A DNA stretch of 64,000 bases. Origin: Herbidospora daliensis (lineage in GTDB: Bacteria > Actinomycetota > Actinomycetes > Streptosporangiales > Streptosporangiaceae). The stretch spans positions 1,438,077 to 1,502,076 of the forward strand of contig NZ_BBXF01000002.1 in NCBI RefSeq assembly GCF_001570585.1, read 5' to 3'. The stretch's first letter is position 1. Every line of letters begins with the position of its first letter. Under the pieces are notes generated by a model, which was not told the DNA's origin, searched no databases, and saw nothing but the letters and a program-made list of their open reading frames with translations. Shown here piece after piece: positions 51,801 to 59,130 of the stretch. Both the position numbers and the translations under genes were made by a program.

Positions 51801-53465
51801 CTAGCGCTCGGAAAGGAATCGCTTCAGTCGCGGAATTCCGCTCAGTATATTTCCCCAGTAAATTCTGCCATCATTTTCTAGCGCTTTGAAGCGCTCTTCC
51901 GGGAATCGCCAGCCTCTCCCCGGTGGGGGATAGATTTCATTGCCGTCCGGTCTTGTTATCGCGTAGTGATTGTCGCTACGTGCTATAGGGCTCGTTATGT
52001 CCACGGCAAGCCAAGGGCCTCGCGGGTCGTTATCGCGGTTGGTGTATCGGGGATCTGAAATAGTTATGTCGATCCCCAATTCCGCTAGCATGCGCGTCAG
52101 GTCGGCGCCGCCCACGATTTCAATACCCTCGGCTGTGGCAATTTCTCTTGCGGACCGCGTAAATTCTGACGTGCTGAAGAATAGCGCGCCGCCAAAGCCG
52201 CCGCTTCGAAGAACTCCCACTAACTCATAGACCTGCCTTGTGGAGCTGGGGCCGAGGCTGCGCTTGGTTTGAACGATGATCTTTTTGCTGGGATCTTCGG
52301 GGCTGGCCGCGATGAAGTCGTAACCTCTATCTCCTACGCCTATATCCATCCTTTCGGCGTGATAGCCCATTCGAACCAATAGGTAGTGAATCAGGCGCTC
52401 GAATGTAGTTGAATCTAGTTCGAGTATGTTCAGTGGAGCCTTGGCGTTGGCGAAGATTTCGGGCAGTAGGGAGTCGATATCTTCGTCAAATTCTCCTAGA
52501 TCCTTAATCGCTTCATTCGAGACCTTAGAGGAAAGATGTTCCTTTGTCCCTGCGATGAACTCTTTGAGTGTAACTAGCAAGAGGTCGGCTCCTGCTATAT
52601 CGCGCATCTCTTGGGTTAATTCCGGTAGCGGACCTTTAGGTCTCTTCTTTGCATCCAGCTCCCACCAATCGGCCTTCAGGTCTTGAGTAATAAGAAGAAT
52701 TAGCCGCTCACCGGTAGGGATCTGAGATGCCATATCCAAGGTCTGGCGCCATAGAATAAAATCACCGGCGGCGCGCAGCTGACTTCCTTTATTTGCGTCA
52801 AGAAACCCGGGTGGAATCTCATTCGGGAACCGAAAAGAATGCGCCTCCTCTACAAGTAGGCGAAGCTCGCTTGATGAGTATCCTTGGCCAATCCTTCCAG
52901 CCAAAAGATCATCGATTCTGGATAGTAGGGGATCTACCTGCCGCAGATCCTTTGGATGCAGATCATATTCGGCCTCTAGAGTGCGAAATTCATCAATTGC
53001 CGAATCGATCACTCCCTCAAGAGTTGCAAGGAGGTCTTCTCGTCCCAGGCCAATCTCCTCGCGCTTCCATTCTCTTGTTGCTCCCGTCCGTTCGCGTAAT
53101 AACTGAAGCTTCTCAAGGGCTTCCTCAATAACATGGACAGCATCGACTGTGGCACTTTTTAATAGCTGGCCTGTGCGCTTAAGGGTCGACATCCTTTCCT
53201 CTACGACGCGCCTACGGTTACGGCTGAACTCGATGGCGGCCTGATGGGGGATCCAAAGTCGACTTCTTACATGACTGAAAGCGTCAAGGATTTGATCTCG
53301 GGAATTGGGATTAAGTTGATATAGGTCCAAGAGGACGTTAGCGTCGAGGACTATCACTGCATCTCGATAGAATTGCTCCTGCGCTACATGGCTGTTAGTC
53401 AGCCATGCAGAGAAATCGATGGTAAGGCGCCGCCCTGTCCCAGATGAGTTCCCTGCTTCGCTCAT
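51801..53465 (-). CDS. PIN-like (DUF4935) and Mrr-type nuclease fusion
   Basis: 554 residues from ATG 53465; TTG 53486 is in frame. Residues 35-320: PIN-like domain with AVIVLDANVLLDLY (Asp 41), helical insert and LLITQDLKADWW. Residues about 360-430: Mrr-like endonuclease with FERLIHYLLVRMGYHAERM, GVGDRGYDFIAA and KIIVQTKRS, the D...QxK site. Residues about 470-540 (DNDPRGPWLAVD, EIYPPPGRGWRFPEERF, DGRIYWG) match a segment otherwise seen in type III Mod methylases. GC is clearly lower than in neighbours. Likely a single-protein nuclease defence gene; that is inference. Confidence 0.75.
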   Translation of the reverse strand: MSEAGNSSGTGRRLTIDFSAWLTNSHVAQEQFYRDAVIVLDANVLLDLYQLNPNSRDQILDAFSHVRSRLWIPHQAAIEFSRNRRRVVEERMSTLKRTGQLLKSATVDAVHVIEEALEKLQLLRERTGATREWKREEIGLGREDLLATLEGVIDSAIDEFRTLEAEYDLHPKDLRQVDPLLSRIDDLLAGRIGQGYSSSELRLLVEEAHSFRFPNEIPPGFLDANKGSQLRAAGDFILWRQTLDMASQIPTGERLILLITQDLKADWWELDAKKRPKGPLPELTQEMRDIAGADLLLVTLKEFIAGTKEHLSSKVSNEAIKDLGEFDEDIDSLLPEIFANAKAPLNILELDSTTFERLIHYLLVRMGYHAERMDIGVGDRGYDFIAASPEDPSKKIIVQTKRSLGPSSTRQVYELVGVLRSGGFGGALFFSTSEFTRSAREIATAEGIEIVGGADLTRMLAELGIDITISDPRYTNRDNDPRGPWLAVDITSPIARSDNHYAITRPDGNEIYPPPGRGWRFPEERFKALENDGRIYWGNILSGIPRLKRFLSER

Positions 53466-53551
53466 AGGGTTATCGTAATCGAACAAGTGGGGCTTGTATG
53501 TAGCGCTTTAAATCGTTACGCGGTCTGCTGTTGGTTACTAGAGCCTGCGCC

Positions 53552-54808
53552 TTACTTGCTGCTGCGCAAGTCCATCAGACGCTCGCGAAACTCCAACGTG
53601 GCTGCCTCCTTGCGGTACTTCTGCCTGAGCAGCCGATCGAGGTCCTCGGCGCGGTTGATGAGGTCCGTAAGCGACTTCCGATCGATGTCGAGCGCCATTG
53701 CGCCATGTTCTGTCGCGGCGTCAAGATCGCCACGTCGTGCGTGGACGATTCCGAGGTCGATATGTGCATCGGCAACTCGCATAGGTGCGTTCGAGCTGCC
53801 GTCCGGACGTGTGTGCATCTGGATCGTTTCTCGCGCATGCTCCTCAGCGCGATCATCGTCCGCGAGCCACGTGTAGCAGGTGGCCGCGTAGAAGATCCAC
53901 TTGGCGTGGTCGAACACGAAGTGATGGTCAGGGTTCTCAGGCATCGCGAGCGTGGACAGGACGTTCGCGCCTCGGGTGAGCGCGCGGTCTGCTTCCCGTC
54001 GGTCGCCGATGCGGGCCAATCCGCGGGCTTCCTGCAAGGTGAGCTGAACCATCGCGCTGCTGCTGCCGGCTACTGCCTGGCCCATGCGGGCCGACTTCAC
54101 GACGTCCTCAAACCGGCCTTCTACCAGGGCGAACCAGGCCGACATCTCATGTGCCCATCCCATAAGTTCGCCGTGGCCAACCTGGCGGCCCATTTCGTAG
54201 GCGGCCCGTCGCGCCGTCTCGGCCTCCTCCCGCTCTCCCAGGTCGTAATGCACACACCCGAGAAGAGCGGTCAACCAGCCGGTGATGACGAGCACTTCGC
54301 GGTGCTGGTCGAAGGTGAGACGTCCCCGAAGAAGCTGGGTGACCTGCGCAAGACGCTTCTGAGTGCGGTCGCGCAAAGTGGCGGCGGGCACGACGGGATA
54401 GGCGCGGCAGAGGAGGTCGACGGCCTCGGCCAGAGCTTCCAATGTCCCAGCTCCGACGTCGGATGCCTGGAGTTGCTGAGCCAGTTCCATGGTCCCGTAC
54501 AAGTCTGCTTCGGCACGGAGTGCGTCAACAGGCATCACGCGCGCCTCCACCAACCGGCTTCGCCCGCTCTGCGAGAACCCCAGCCGTTCGGGTGAGAGCC
54601 CTGTCGCCTGCTCAAGGGCGAGCCGCAACGGGGTGCGCGGCCATGAGACCTCGCCCGCCTCCCACCGCCGAATGCGTTCCTCGTCGACCGCGAGACGTTC
54701 CCTAATCCCGGTCGGCGTTTGGTTGATGAGCTGGGCCAATTCGGCGCGAGTCAGGCGATGCTCGTTCCGCCATGCGCGTAGTTGCACGTTCGGGATGTGG
54801 TCGGGCAT
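53552..54808 (-). CDS. XRE-family regulator with TPR-like domain
   Basis: 418 residues from ATG 54808, with GGAGG and AAGG upstream. An N-terminal HTH (LRAWRNEHRLTRAELAQLINQTPTG, then DEERIRRWEAGEVSWPRTPLRLALEQATGL) is followed by about 300 helical residues with TPR-like repeats. This is the large actinobacterial Cro/CI-TPR type, common in AICEs and near small zinc-finger genes, and presumably a regulator that reads a protein or peptide signal. Confidence 0.85.
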   Translation of the reverse strand: MPDHIPNVQLRAWRNEHRLTRAELAQLINQTPTGIRERLAVDEERIRRWEAGEVSWPRTPLRLALEQATGLSPERLGFSQSGRSRLVEARVMPVDALRAEADLYGTMELAQQLQASDVGAGTLEALAEAVDLLCRAYPVVPAATLRDRTQKRLAQVTQLLRGRLTFDQHREVLVITGWLTALLGCVHYDLGEREEAETARRAAYEMGRQVGHGELMGWAHEMSAWFALVEGRFEDVVKSARMGQAVAGSSSAMVQLTLQEARGLARIGDRREADRALTRGANVLSTLAMPENPDHHFVFDHAKWIFYAATCYTWLADDDRAEEHARETIQMHTRPDGSSNAPMRVADAHIDLGIVHARRGDLDAATEHGAMALDIDRKSLTDLINRAEDLDRLLRQKYRKEAATLEFRERLMDLRSSK

Positions 54809-54975
54809 CCGGTGCCTTCCTCCCAAGCGGAGGTGCATGAGGGGGGTAAGAGGGGCGCGTTCGGGGGTACTGCGTTCAGTCGCTGGCCGGTGGACTTGTC
54901 ATCAAGCAACCACGGTACGTCACAGCGGCCTCCCCGAAAGAGCGGGTGTGCCGGATCAATGAGGAGTTGGCGACG

Positions 54976-55161
54976 GTGACCCGGCCAATCGAGTTCAGTC
55001 AGGCATTTCCATGCTCCGCCTGTCGGGGCCGTGGCGCAAAGCTGCGGGTGTCACGGCGGGAACTGCTGGTCGGGCCGGTGGATGAGGAGCGCGACGGGAG
55101 CGGAGAGCGGATGTGTCTGGACTGCCTCGGAAGCGGCCGGGCCGAAAGGAGCGCGAGATGA
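54976..55161 (+). CDS. Small protein with two CxxCxGxG motifs
   Basis: 61 residues from GTG 54976, with GAGGAG 9 bp upstream; GTG 54946 is in frame. FPCSACRGRG and MCLDCLGSG form a DnaJ-type zinc-finger pair. The TGA overlaps the ATG of the next gene. It is divergent from the XRE-TPR regulator. The same pair structure exists at 46318-46841. Confidence 0.65.
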   Translation: MTRPIEFSQAFPCSACRGRGAKLRVSRRELLVGPVDEERDGSGERMCLDCLGSGRAERSAR

Positions 55162-55442
55162 ACCCCAACATGGCGGAAGCGCTGGAAGAGACCGACCAGC
55201 CGGAGAACGAGAACTACCTGATTCTGCTGGCCGGTCAGTTGACGGAGATCGCGATCAAGGCGGTACTGCGGGAGGAGAACCGGATGGTGCTGGTGTATCC
55301 GCCGCACGGGCCGGGGCTACCGGTCGCGGTCTTCATCGGCTACGGCGGCGCGTGCTTCTCCTGGAATAACGCCGAGAAGCGCCACCCGGTCACGGACATC
55401 AAGGGCGCGGCCGAAGCCCTCAAGGCATTCGTGACCCGGTAG
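55158..55442 (+). CDS. Small hypothetical protein
   Basis: 94 residues from ATG 55158, coupled to the zinc-finger gene by ATGA. YLILLAGQLTEIAIKAVLREENRMVLVYPPHGPGLPVAVFIGYGGACFSWNN is followed by DIKGAAEALKAFVTR. It sits where the WTNG protein sits in block A and has a similar strand-Trp pattern, but the sequence match is weak. Function unknown. Confidence 0.65.
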   Translation: MNPNMAEALEETDQPENENYLILLAGQLTEIAIKAVLREENRMVLVYPPHGPGLPVAVFIGYGGACFSWNNAEKRHPVTDIKGAAEALKAFVTR

Positions 55443-55516
55443 AGCGGGCACGGCTGGGCGGTCGCGTCGGATCGAGGGAGCTGACGTTGGCAATGGCTCG
55501 TCCGGTCCGTGTCTGG

Positions 55517-55562
55517 CCCGGCAGGTGGAGGGACTCCGTGGCTCCCACCTGCCGGGTCTTCT
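55517..55562 (+). terminator. Hairpin terminator
   Basis: A 12-bp perfect stem (CCCGGCAGGTGG at 55517-55528 and its complement at 55545-55556) is followed by TCTTCT. It ends the two-gene operon before the GntR gene. Confidence 0.7.
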
Positions 55563-55620
55563 GCGTTATGCGGGTTCAGGCGGCGGCATGGACAGTGGTC
55601 TACCGCCGGGATACTCTCAA

Positions 55621-55640
55621 ACTTGGTAAAACAACCTGTC
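55621..55640. promoter_or_regulatory. Candidate GntR/KorSA-type operator upstream of its own gene
   Basis: ACTTGGTAAAACAACCTGTC shares ACTTG, TA and CCTGTC with a sequence at 56459-56481 upstream of the Pra-like gene. In pSAM2 the GntR protein KorSA represses both itself and pra, so two related sites in these places are expected. Confidence 0.4.
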
Positions 55641-55658
55641 GGGTGATGGACGGTCGAG

Positions 55659-56390
55659 ATGTCGCTAGAGTCCGTTCCGCCGAAGTATGCGCAACTTGTG
55701 CAGAACCTTCAGCGGCGCATCGAGTCGGGCGAGTACGCCCCGGGCTCGACCCTGCCCAGCGAGAACGAACTCATGAAGGAGTTCGCCGTCTCGCGGCCCA
55801 CCGTGGTCGCGGCTCTGCGGATCATGAAGGATCAGGGCTGGATCGACTCCCAGCAGGGCAAGGGCCGCTTCGTTCTCGGACGTCCGGCGCTCGCCTCCCT
55901 GGAGGGCTCTCGACCGGGCCGGGCCTACCTCACCACAGCGGAGAGCCTGACTGCGGGCGAGATCATCGAGTCGGCTGCCGTTGCCGTCCCGAATCGACTG
56001 GCCGCCCTCCTCGACGTCGACCCCAACACCCGCGCCTTTGTCCGCCGTCGACTGGTCAGCCGAGACGGTGAGCCGACAGAGATCGTCTCGGTGTGGGTGT
56101 CGCTGGAGTTGTCCGAGGGGACCGACCTGACCAGCGCCACACCCCTGACCGAAGGGATCCGCGCCCACCTGGAGAGCCGGAAGGGTGTCCGGTTCGATCA
56201 CGTGGTGGAGCAGGTGACGGCCCGGATGCCGACCACGGCAGAGGTGAAGCAGCTCGGCATGCCCAAGGGTGTGCCGCTCTTGGTCGTGTACGGGGCGGTG
56301 CGCGATGCGTCGGGGCGTCCGCTGGCGGCCGTTGAGGTGCTGTTGCCGGCCGACCGCCACGAGCTGGAAGACGCCTATCCGATCGGCTAG
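55659..56390 (+). CDS. GntR/HutC-type regulator (KorSA-like)
   Basis: 243 residues. Winged helix YAQLVQNLQRRIESGEYAPGSTLPSENELMKEFAVSRPTVVAALRIMKDQGWIDSQQGKGRFV, then a UTRA ligand-binding domain (FVRRRLVSRDGEPTEIVSVWVSLEL to LPADRHELEDAYP). Its place just before the Pra-like gene equals that of KorSA in pSAM2, where it keeps the element silent. A hairpin terminator follows. Confidence 0.88.
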   Translation: MSLESVPPKYAQLVQNLQRRIESGEYAPGSTLPSENELMKEFAVSRPTVVAALRIMKDQGWIDSQQGKGRFVLGRPALASLEGSRPGRAYLTTAESLTAGEIIESAAVAVPNRLAALLDVDPNTRAFVRRRLVSRDGEPTEIVSVWVSLELSEGTDLTSATPLTEGIRAHLESRKGVRFDHVVEQVTARMPTTAEVKQLGMPKGVPLLVVYGAVRDASGRPLAAVEVLLPADRHELEDAYPIG

Positions 56391-56406
56391 CCGATTGCTA
56401 CTCAAC

Positions 56407-56442
56407 GAGCCCGCCTAGTTACTTGACGTAGCAGGCGGGCTC
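56407..56442 (+). terminator. Hairpin terminator after the GntR gene
   Basis: GAGCCCGCCT at 56407-56416 pairs fully with 56433-56442 and is followed by a pyrimidine run (TCCTT). It separates regulator and activator transcripts. Confidence 0.75.
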
Positions 56443-56458
56443 TCCTTATGCTCGCATC

Positions 56459-56481
56459 ACTTGATAGGTTAAGTGCCTGTC
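56459..56481. promoter_or_regulatory. Candidate GntR operator upstream of the Pra-like gene
   Basis: The stretch begins ACTTGATAGGTTAAGT, an imperfect palindrome, and ends CCTGTC like the site at 55621. It lies 19-41 bp before the ATG at 56500. Confidence 0.4.
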
Positions 56482-56499
56482 AGTCAACAGGAGGCATCC

Positions 56500-56931
56500 A
56501 TGGCATTGCAGGGACCCATCCCGGTCACCTTCGCGCAGGTCTTCCCGCATGGCTGCTACGTCGTCGGCGAGGTCGAGCCGGTCAAGGACTTCGACGCCTC
56601 GACCAACGGCCGCTTCGTCCAGACCCGCGACAAGAAGAGCGGCGAACTCGTGTGGCAGGTCGCGGTGCTCGACGCCGACCCCGAGGTCAAGCCCGCCCAG
56701 AAGACGGTGTCCGTCAAGATCCTCGCCCCGGTCCAGCCCGTGCCCCCGGCGCCCATGCCGGGCCTGCCGTTCACCCCGGTCGAGTTCGACGGCATGGCGG
56801 TCACCGCCTACGTCAACGGCGCGGGCCGTCTGGCCTGGTCGATCAAGGTCCGCGAGATGTACGCCCCTCGCCCGCTGGCCACCTCGGGCGCTGGCAAGTC
56901 GGCCGCCAACGGCAAGGAGAACGCGGCATGA
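56500..56931 (+). CDS. Pra-like activator of AICE replication, integration and excision
   Basis: 143 residues from ATG 56500, with AGGAGG 5 bp upstream. LQGPIPVTFAQVFPHGCYVVGEVEPVKDFDASTNGRFVQTRDKKSGELVWQVAVLDADPEV is the typical text of proteins annotated as plasmid replication, integration and excision activators in AICEs. It should switch on the downstream rep-xis-int block when the GntR protein lets go. It overlaps the next gene (ATGA). Confidence 0.82.
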   Translation: MALQGPIPVTFAQVFPHGCYVVGEVEPVKDFDASTNGRFVQTRDKKSGELVWQVAVLDADPEVKPAQKTVSVKILAPVQPVPPAPMPGLPFTPVEFDGMAVTAYVNGAGRLAWSIKVREMYAPRPLATSGAGKSAANGKENAA

Positions 56932-57254
56932 GCGAGGGCTACGGCGCTGCGACCATCATGATCCACCCCGGCCGTGAAGCCAGCGTGAGCGCGTCGATCT
57001 GCGCAGGTGCGAACGTCAACGTCCGCTACTTCGCTGGCCGCGACGGCAACCCGGGGTTCATCGCCATCGATCAGGACCGCGTCAGCCTCAAGATCGCCCT
57101 GCCCTCGGTGAACTCCGAGCCGGGTGTCGACTTCCTCCGCGAGCTGGCGAAGGCCGTGACGAGCCTGCTGGCCGAGACGCAGGGTTCGCCCGCTCAGCTT
57201 CCGCTGCCCGAACTCGACGACGGTCCGGACACCGGCGAGCCGAAAGCGGCCTGA
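56928..57254 (+). CDS. Small hypothetical AICE protein
   Basis: 108 residues, ATG 56928 overlapping the previous stop. TIMIHPGREASVSASICAGANVNVRYFAGRDGNPGFIAIDQDRVSLKIALPS is beta-rich, with a helical end. Genes of this sort sit between the activator and FtsK in many AICEs; no function is known. Confidence 0.7.
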   Translation: MSEGYGAATIMIHPGREASVSASICAGANVNVRYFAGRDGNPGFIAIDQDRVSLKIALPSVNSEPGVDFLRELAKAVTSLLAETQGSPAQLPLPELDDGPDTGEPKAA

Positions 57255-57316
57255 CCTCGGTGGGGCGGCTGGAGCTTGGACCCTCCGGCCGCCCCGGTTC
57301 TCCCAGCCCACTGCAT

Positions 57317-58795
57317 ATGTTCCGAGAGGACTCCAACCTAGTGTTTCGCAAGCTCCCGGGGGATGAGGCACGCAACCTCGTCACCACCACCCCCGACACG
57401 AAGATCGTGTTCAAGCCGGTCGTGGTCAACACCCCGGCCTTCCTCGCCATCGGCCTGTGGCTGATCCGCCTCGTCGTCGGCCTGGTCCGGCTGATCTGGC
57501 GGCACCCGATCGCGGTCGGCATCGTCGGCAGCCTGGCCGCGCTCGCGGTCTTGGTAGATTGGCGCGGCAGCGTCTTCTTGGTCGGCCTGACCCTGCCCGT
57601 CCTCGCAAGCTGGGCTGTGATCCACCGCCCGTCGTTCTCCTCCTGGATCGGCTGGCCGCTGCTGGCCTCCTGGCGACGCTTCTGGATCTACCGGCGGCAC
57701 TGGCAACCGGTCATGGTCGTCTCCGGACTCGGCCGCCACCTGCACGGCCGGGACTACCTGCCCCGGGTCGTCAACGTCGCCTGCACACCGTGGGCCGATC
57801 TGGTCGTCGTCCGCATGCTCAAGGGCCAATGCCTGGAGGACTGGACCAAGCGCGCCGACCACCTGGCCCAGGGCTTCGGCGCGACCAGCTCCCGCGTCAC
57901 CCTGCACGCTCCCGGCGTCGTGCTGCTGGTCATGCCTCGCCGGGATCCTCTCGCCGACCCCATCCCCGCCCTACCGCTCCCCGACCACACCGACAAACCT
58001 CCGATCGATGTCGAGCCGGTTCAGGTCGGCGAACGTGAGGACGGCCTGCCCTACCGGCTGAAGGTCCATGGGACACACGTTCTCGTCGCCGGGGCGACCG
58101 GGGCCGGCAAGGGCTCGTGGATCTGGTCGGTCATCCGGGGTCTGCTCTCTGCGATGACCTCGGGCCTGGTGGAGGTCTGGGCGCTGGACCCCAAGCGCAT
58201 GGAACTGTCCCTCGGCAAGGACCTCTTCCGGGGCAAGTACGCCGCCACCCCGGAGGAGTGCGCCGACCTGCTGGAGACGGCCGTGGCGCAGATGCAGCAG
58301 CGTGCCGACAAGTACGCCGGTGTCCGGCGCACCCACACCGCCACGACAGATGAGCCGTTCGTCCTGGTGGTCGTCGACGAAGTGGCGTTCCTGACCGCCT
58401 ATCAGTCCGACAAGCACCTCAAGCAGCGCATCACCGCTGCTCTGGCCACACTCACCACCCAAGGTCGGGCGGTCGGCTTCGGCGTCCTGGCGGCGCTTCA
58501 GGACCCGCGCAAAGAGGTCATGAACATCCGCAACCTGTTCCCCGACAAGATCGCGCTCCGACTGGATGAGTCCGAACAGGTCGACATGGTCCTCGGCGAC
58601 GGTGCACGCGGCCGGGGAGCGCTAGCCGACCTCATCTCACCCAACCCGGCCCAAGGCGCGGGCATCGGCTACGTCCGGCTGGAGTCCTCCCCAGACCCGA
58701 TCCGCGTCCGCGCCACCTACGTCTCTGACGACGACATCCGCGCCATGGTCGCCCACCTGTGGACCGCCACCGCCGATGAGACGAGGGCCGCGTGA
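57317..58795 (+). CDS. FtsK/SpoIIIE-type DNA translocase (TraSA-like)
   Basis: 492 residues from ATG 57317; GTG 57341 with AGAGGA upstream is an alternative. Two membrane segments (about 37-105) are followed by the motor domain: Walker A LVAGATGAGKGSWIW near 258, VWALDPKRMELSLG, Walker B VLVVVDEVAFLT and LAALQDPRKEVMNIRN. In pSAM2, TraSA alone moves double-stranded DNA between hyphae. The gene is coupled to the next by GTGA. Confidence 0.92.
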   Translation: MFREDSNLVFRKLPGDEARNLVTTTPDTKIVFKPVVVNTPAFLAIGLWLIRLVVGLVRLIWRHPIAVGIVGSLAALAVLVDWRGSVFLVGLTLPVLASWAVIHRPSFSSWIGWPLLASWRRFWIYRRHWQPVMVVSGLGRHLHGRDYLPRVVNVACTPWADLVVVRMLKGQCLEDWTKRADHLAQGFGATSSRVTLHAPGVVLLVMPRRDPLADPIPALPLPDHTDKPPIDVEPVQVGEREDGLPYRLKVHGTHVLVAGATGAGKGSWIWSVIRGLLSAMTSGLVEVWALDPKRMELSLGKDLFRGKYAATPEECADLLETAVAQMQQRADKYAGVRRTHTATTDEPFVLVVVDEVAFLTAYQSDKHLKQRITAALATLTTQGRAVGFGVLAALQDPRKEVMNIRNLFPDKIALRLDESEQVDMVLGDGARGRGALADLISPNPAQGAGIGYVRLESSPDPIRVRATYVSDDDIRAMVAHLWTATADETRAA

Positions 58796-58980
58796 GGCTC
58801 ACACTGACCGGCACCCGCACCGAGATCACCCGCGTCCCCGAACAGATCGTCTTCGCCCGGCTGACCCCCTCGGGGGTGGTGCGCTTCCTGCACCTGGCCG
58901 ACGTCCAGATCAGCACCCAGCCGTACACGGGCCTCGTCCGCCTGACCGCCGACCTCGTCGAGGGAGACGCCAATGGCTGA
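58792..58980 (+). CDS. Small hypothetical AICE protein
   Basis: 62 residues from GTG 58792, overlapping the FtsK stop. RLTLTGTRTEITRVPEQIVFARLTPSGVVRF and following text is a short beta-rich protein. It overlaps the next gene by 8 bp. Position between ftsK and rep is common for tiny AICE genes; role unknown. Confidence 0.65.
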   Translation: MRLTLTGTRTEITRVPEQIVFARLTPSGVVRFLHLADVQISTQPYTGLVRLTADLVEGDANG

Positions 58981-59122
58981 ACTGGCTCGCGCCCTGGATG
59001 ACCTGACCTGCGCGTCCTGCGGCACCACCGACTGCCTGTGGATCTATCCCGTCCGGGGCGTCGTCGAGTGCCGCGAGTGCGGGACCAAGGCCGTCGTGAT
59101 CCTCGACGCCCTCGACCAGTAG
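58973..59122 (+). CDS. 49-residue zinc-ribbon protein
   Basis: ATG 58973, with GGGAGA upstream, opens a 49-codon gene ending at TAG 59120-59122. It has CASCGTTDCLW and ECRECGTKAV, giving two CxxC pairs of a zinc ribbon. The stop lies within the AGGAGG that serves the rep gene. It belongs to the rep operon; it may bind DNA or the initiator. Confidence 0.65.
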   Translation: MAELARALDDLTCASCGTTDCLWIYPVRGVVECRECGTKAVVILDALDQ

Positions 59123-59130
59123 GAGGTGCC

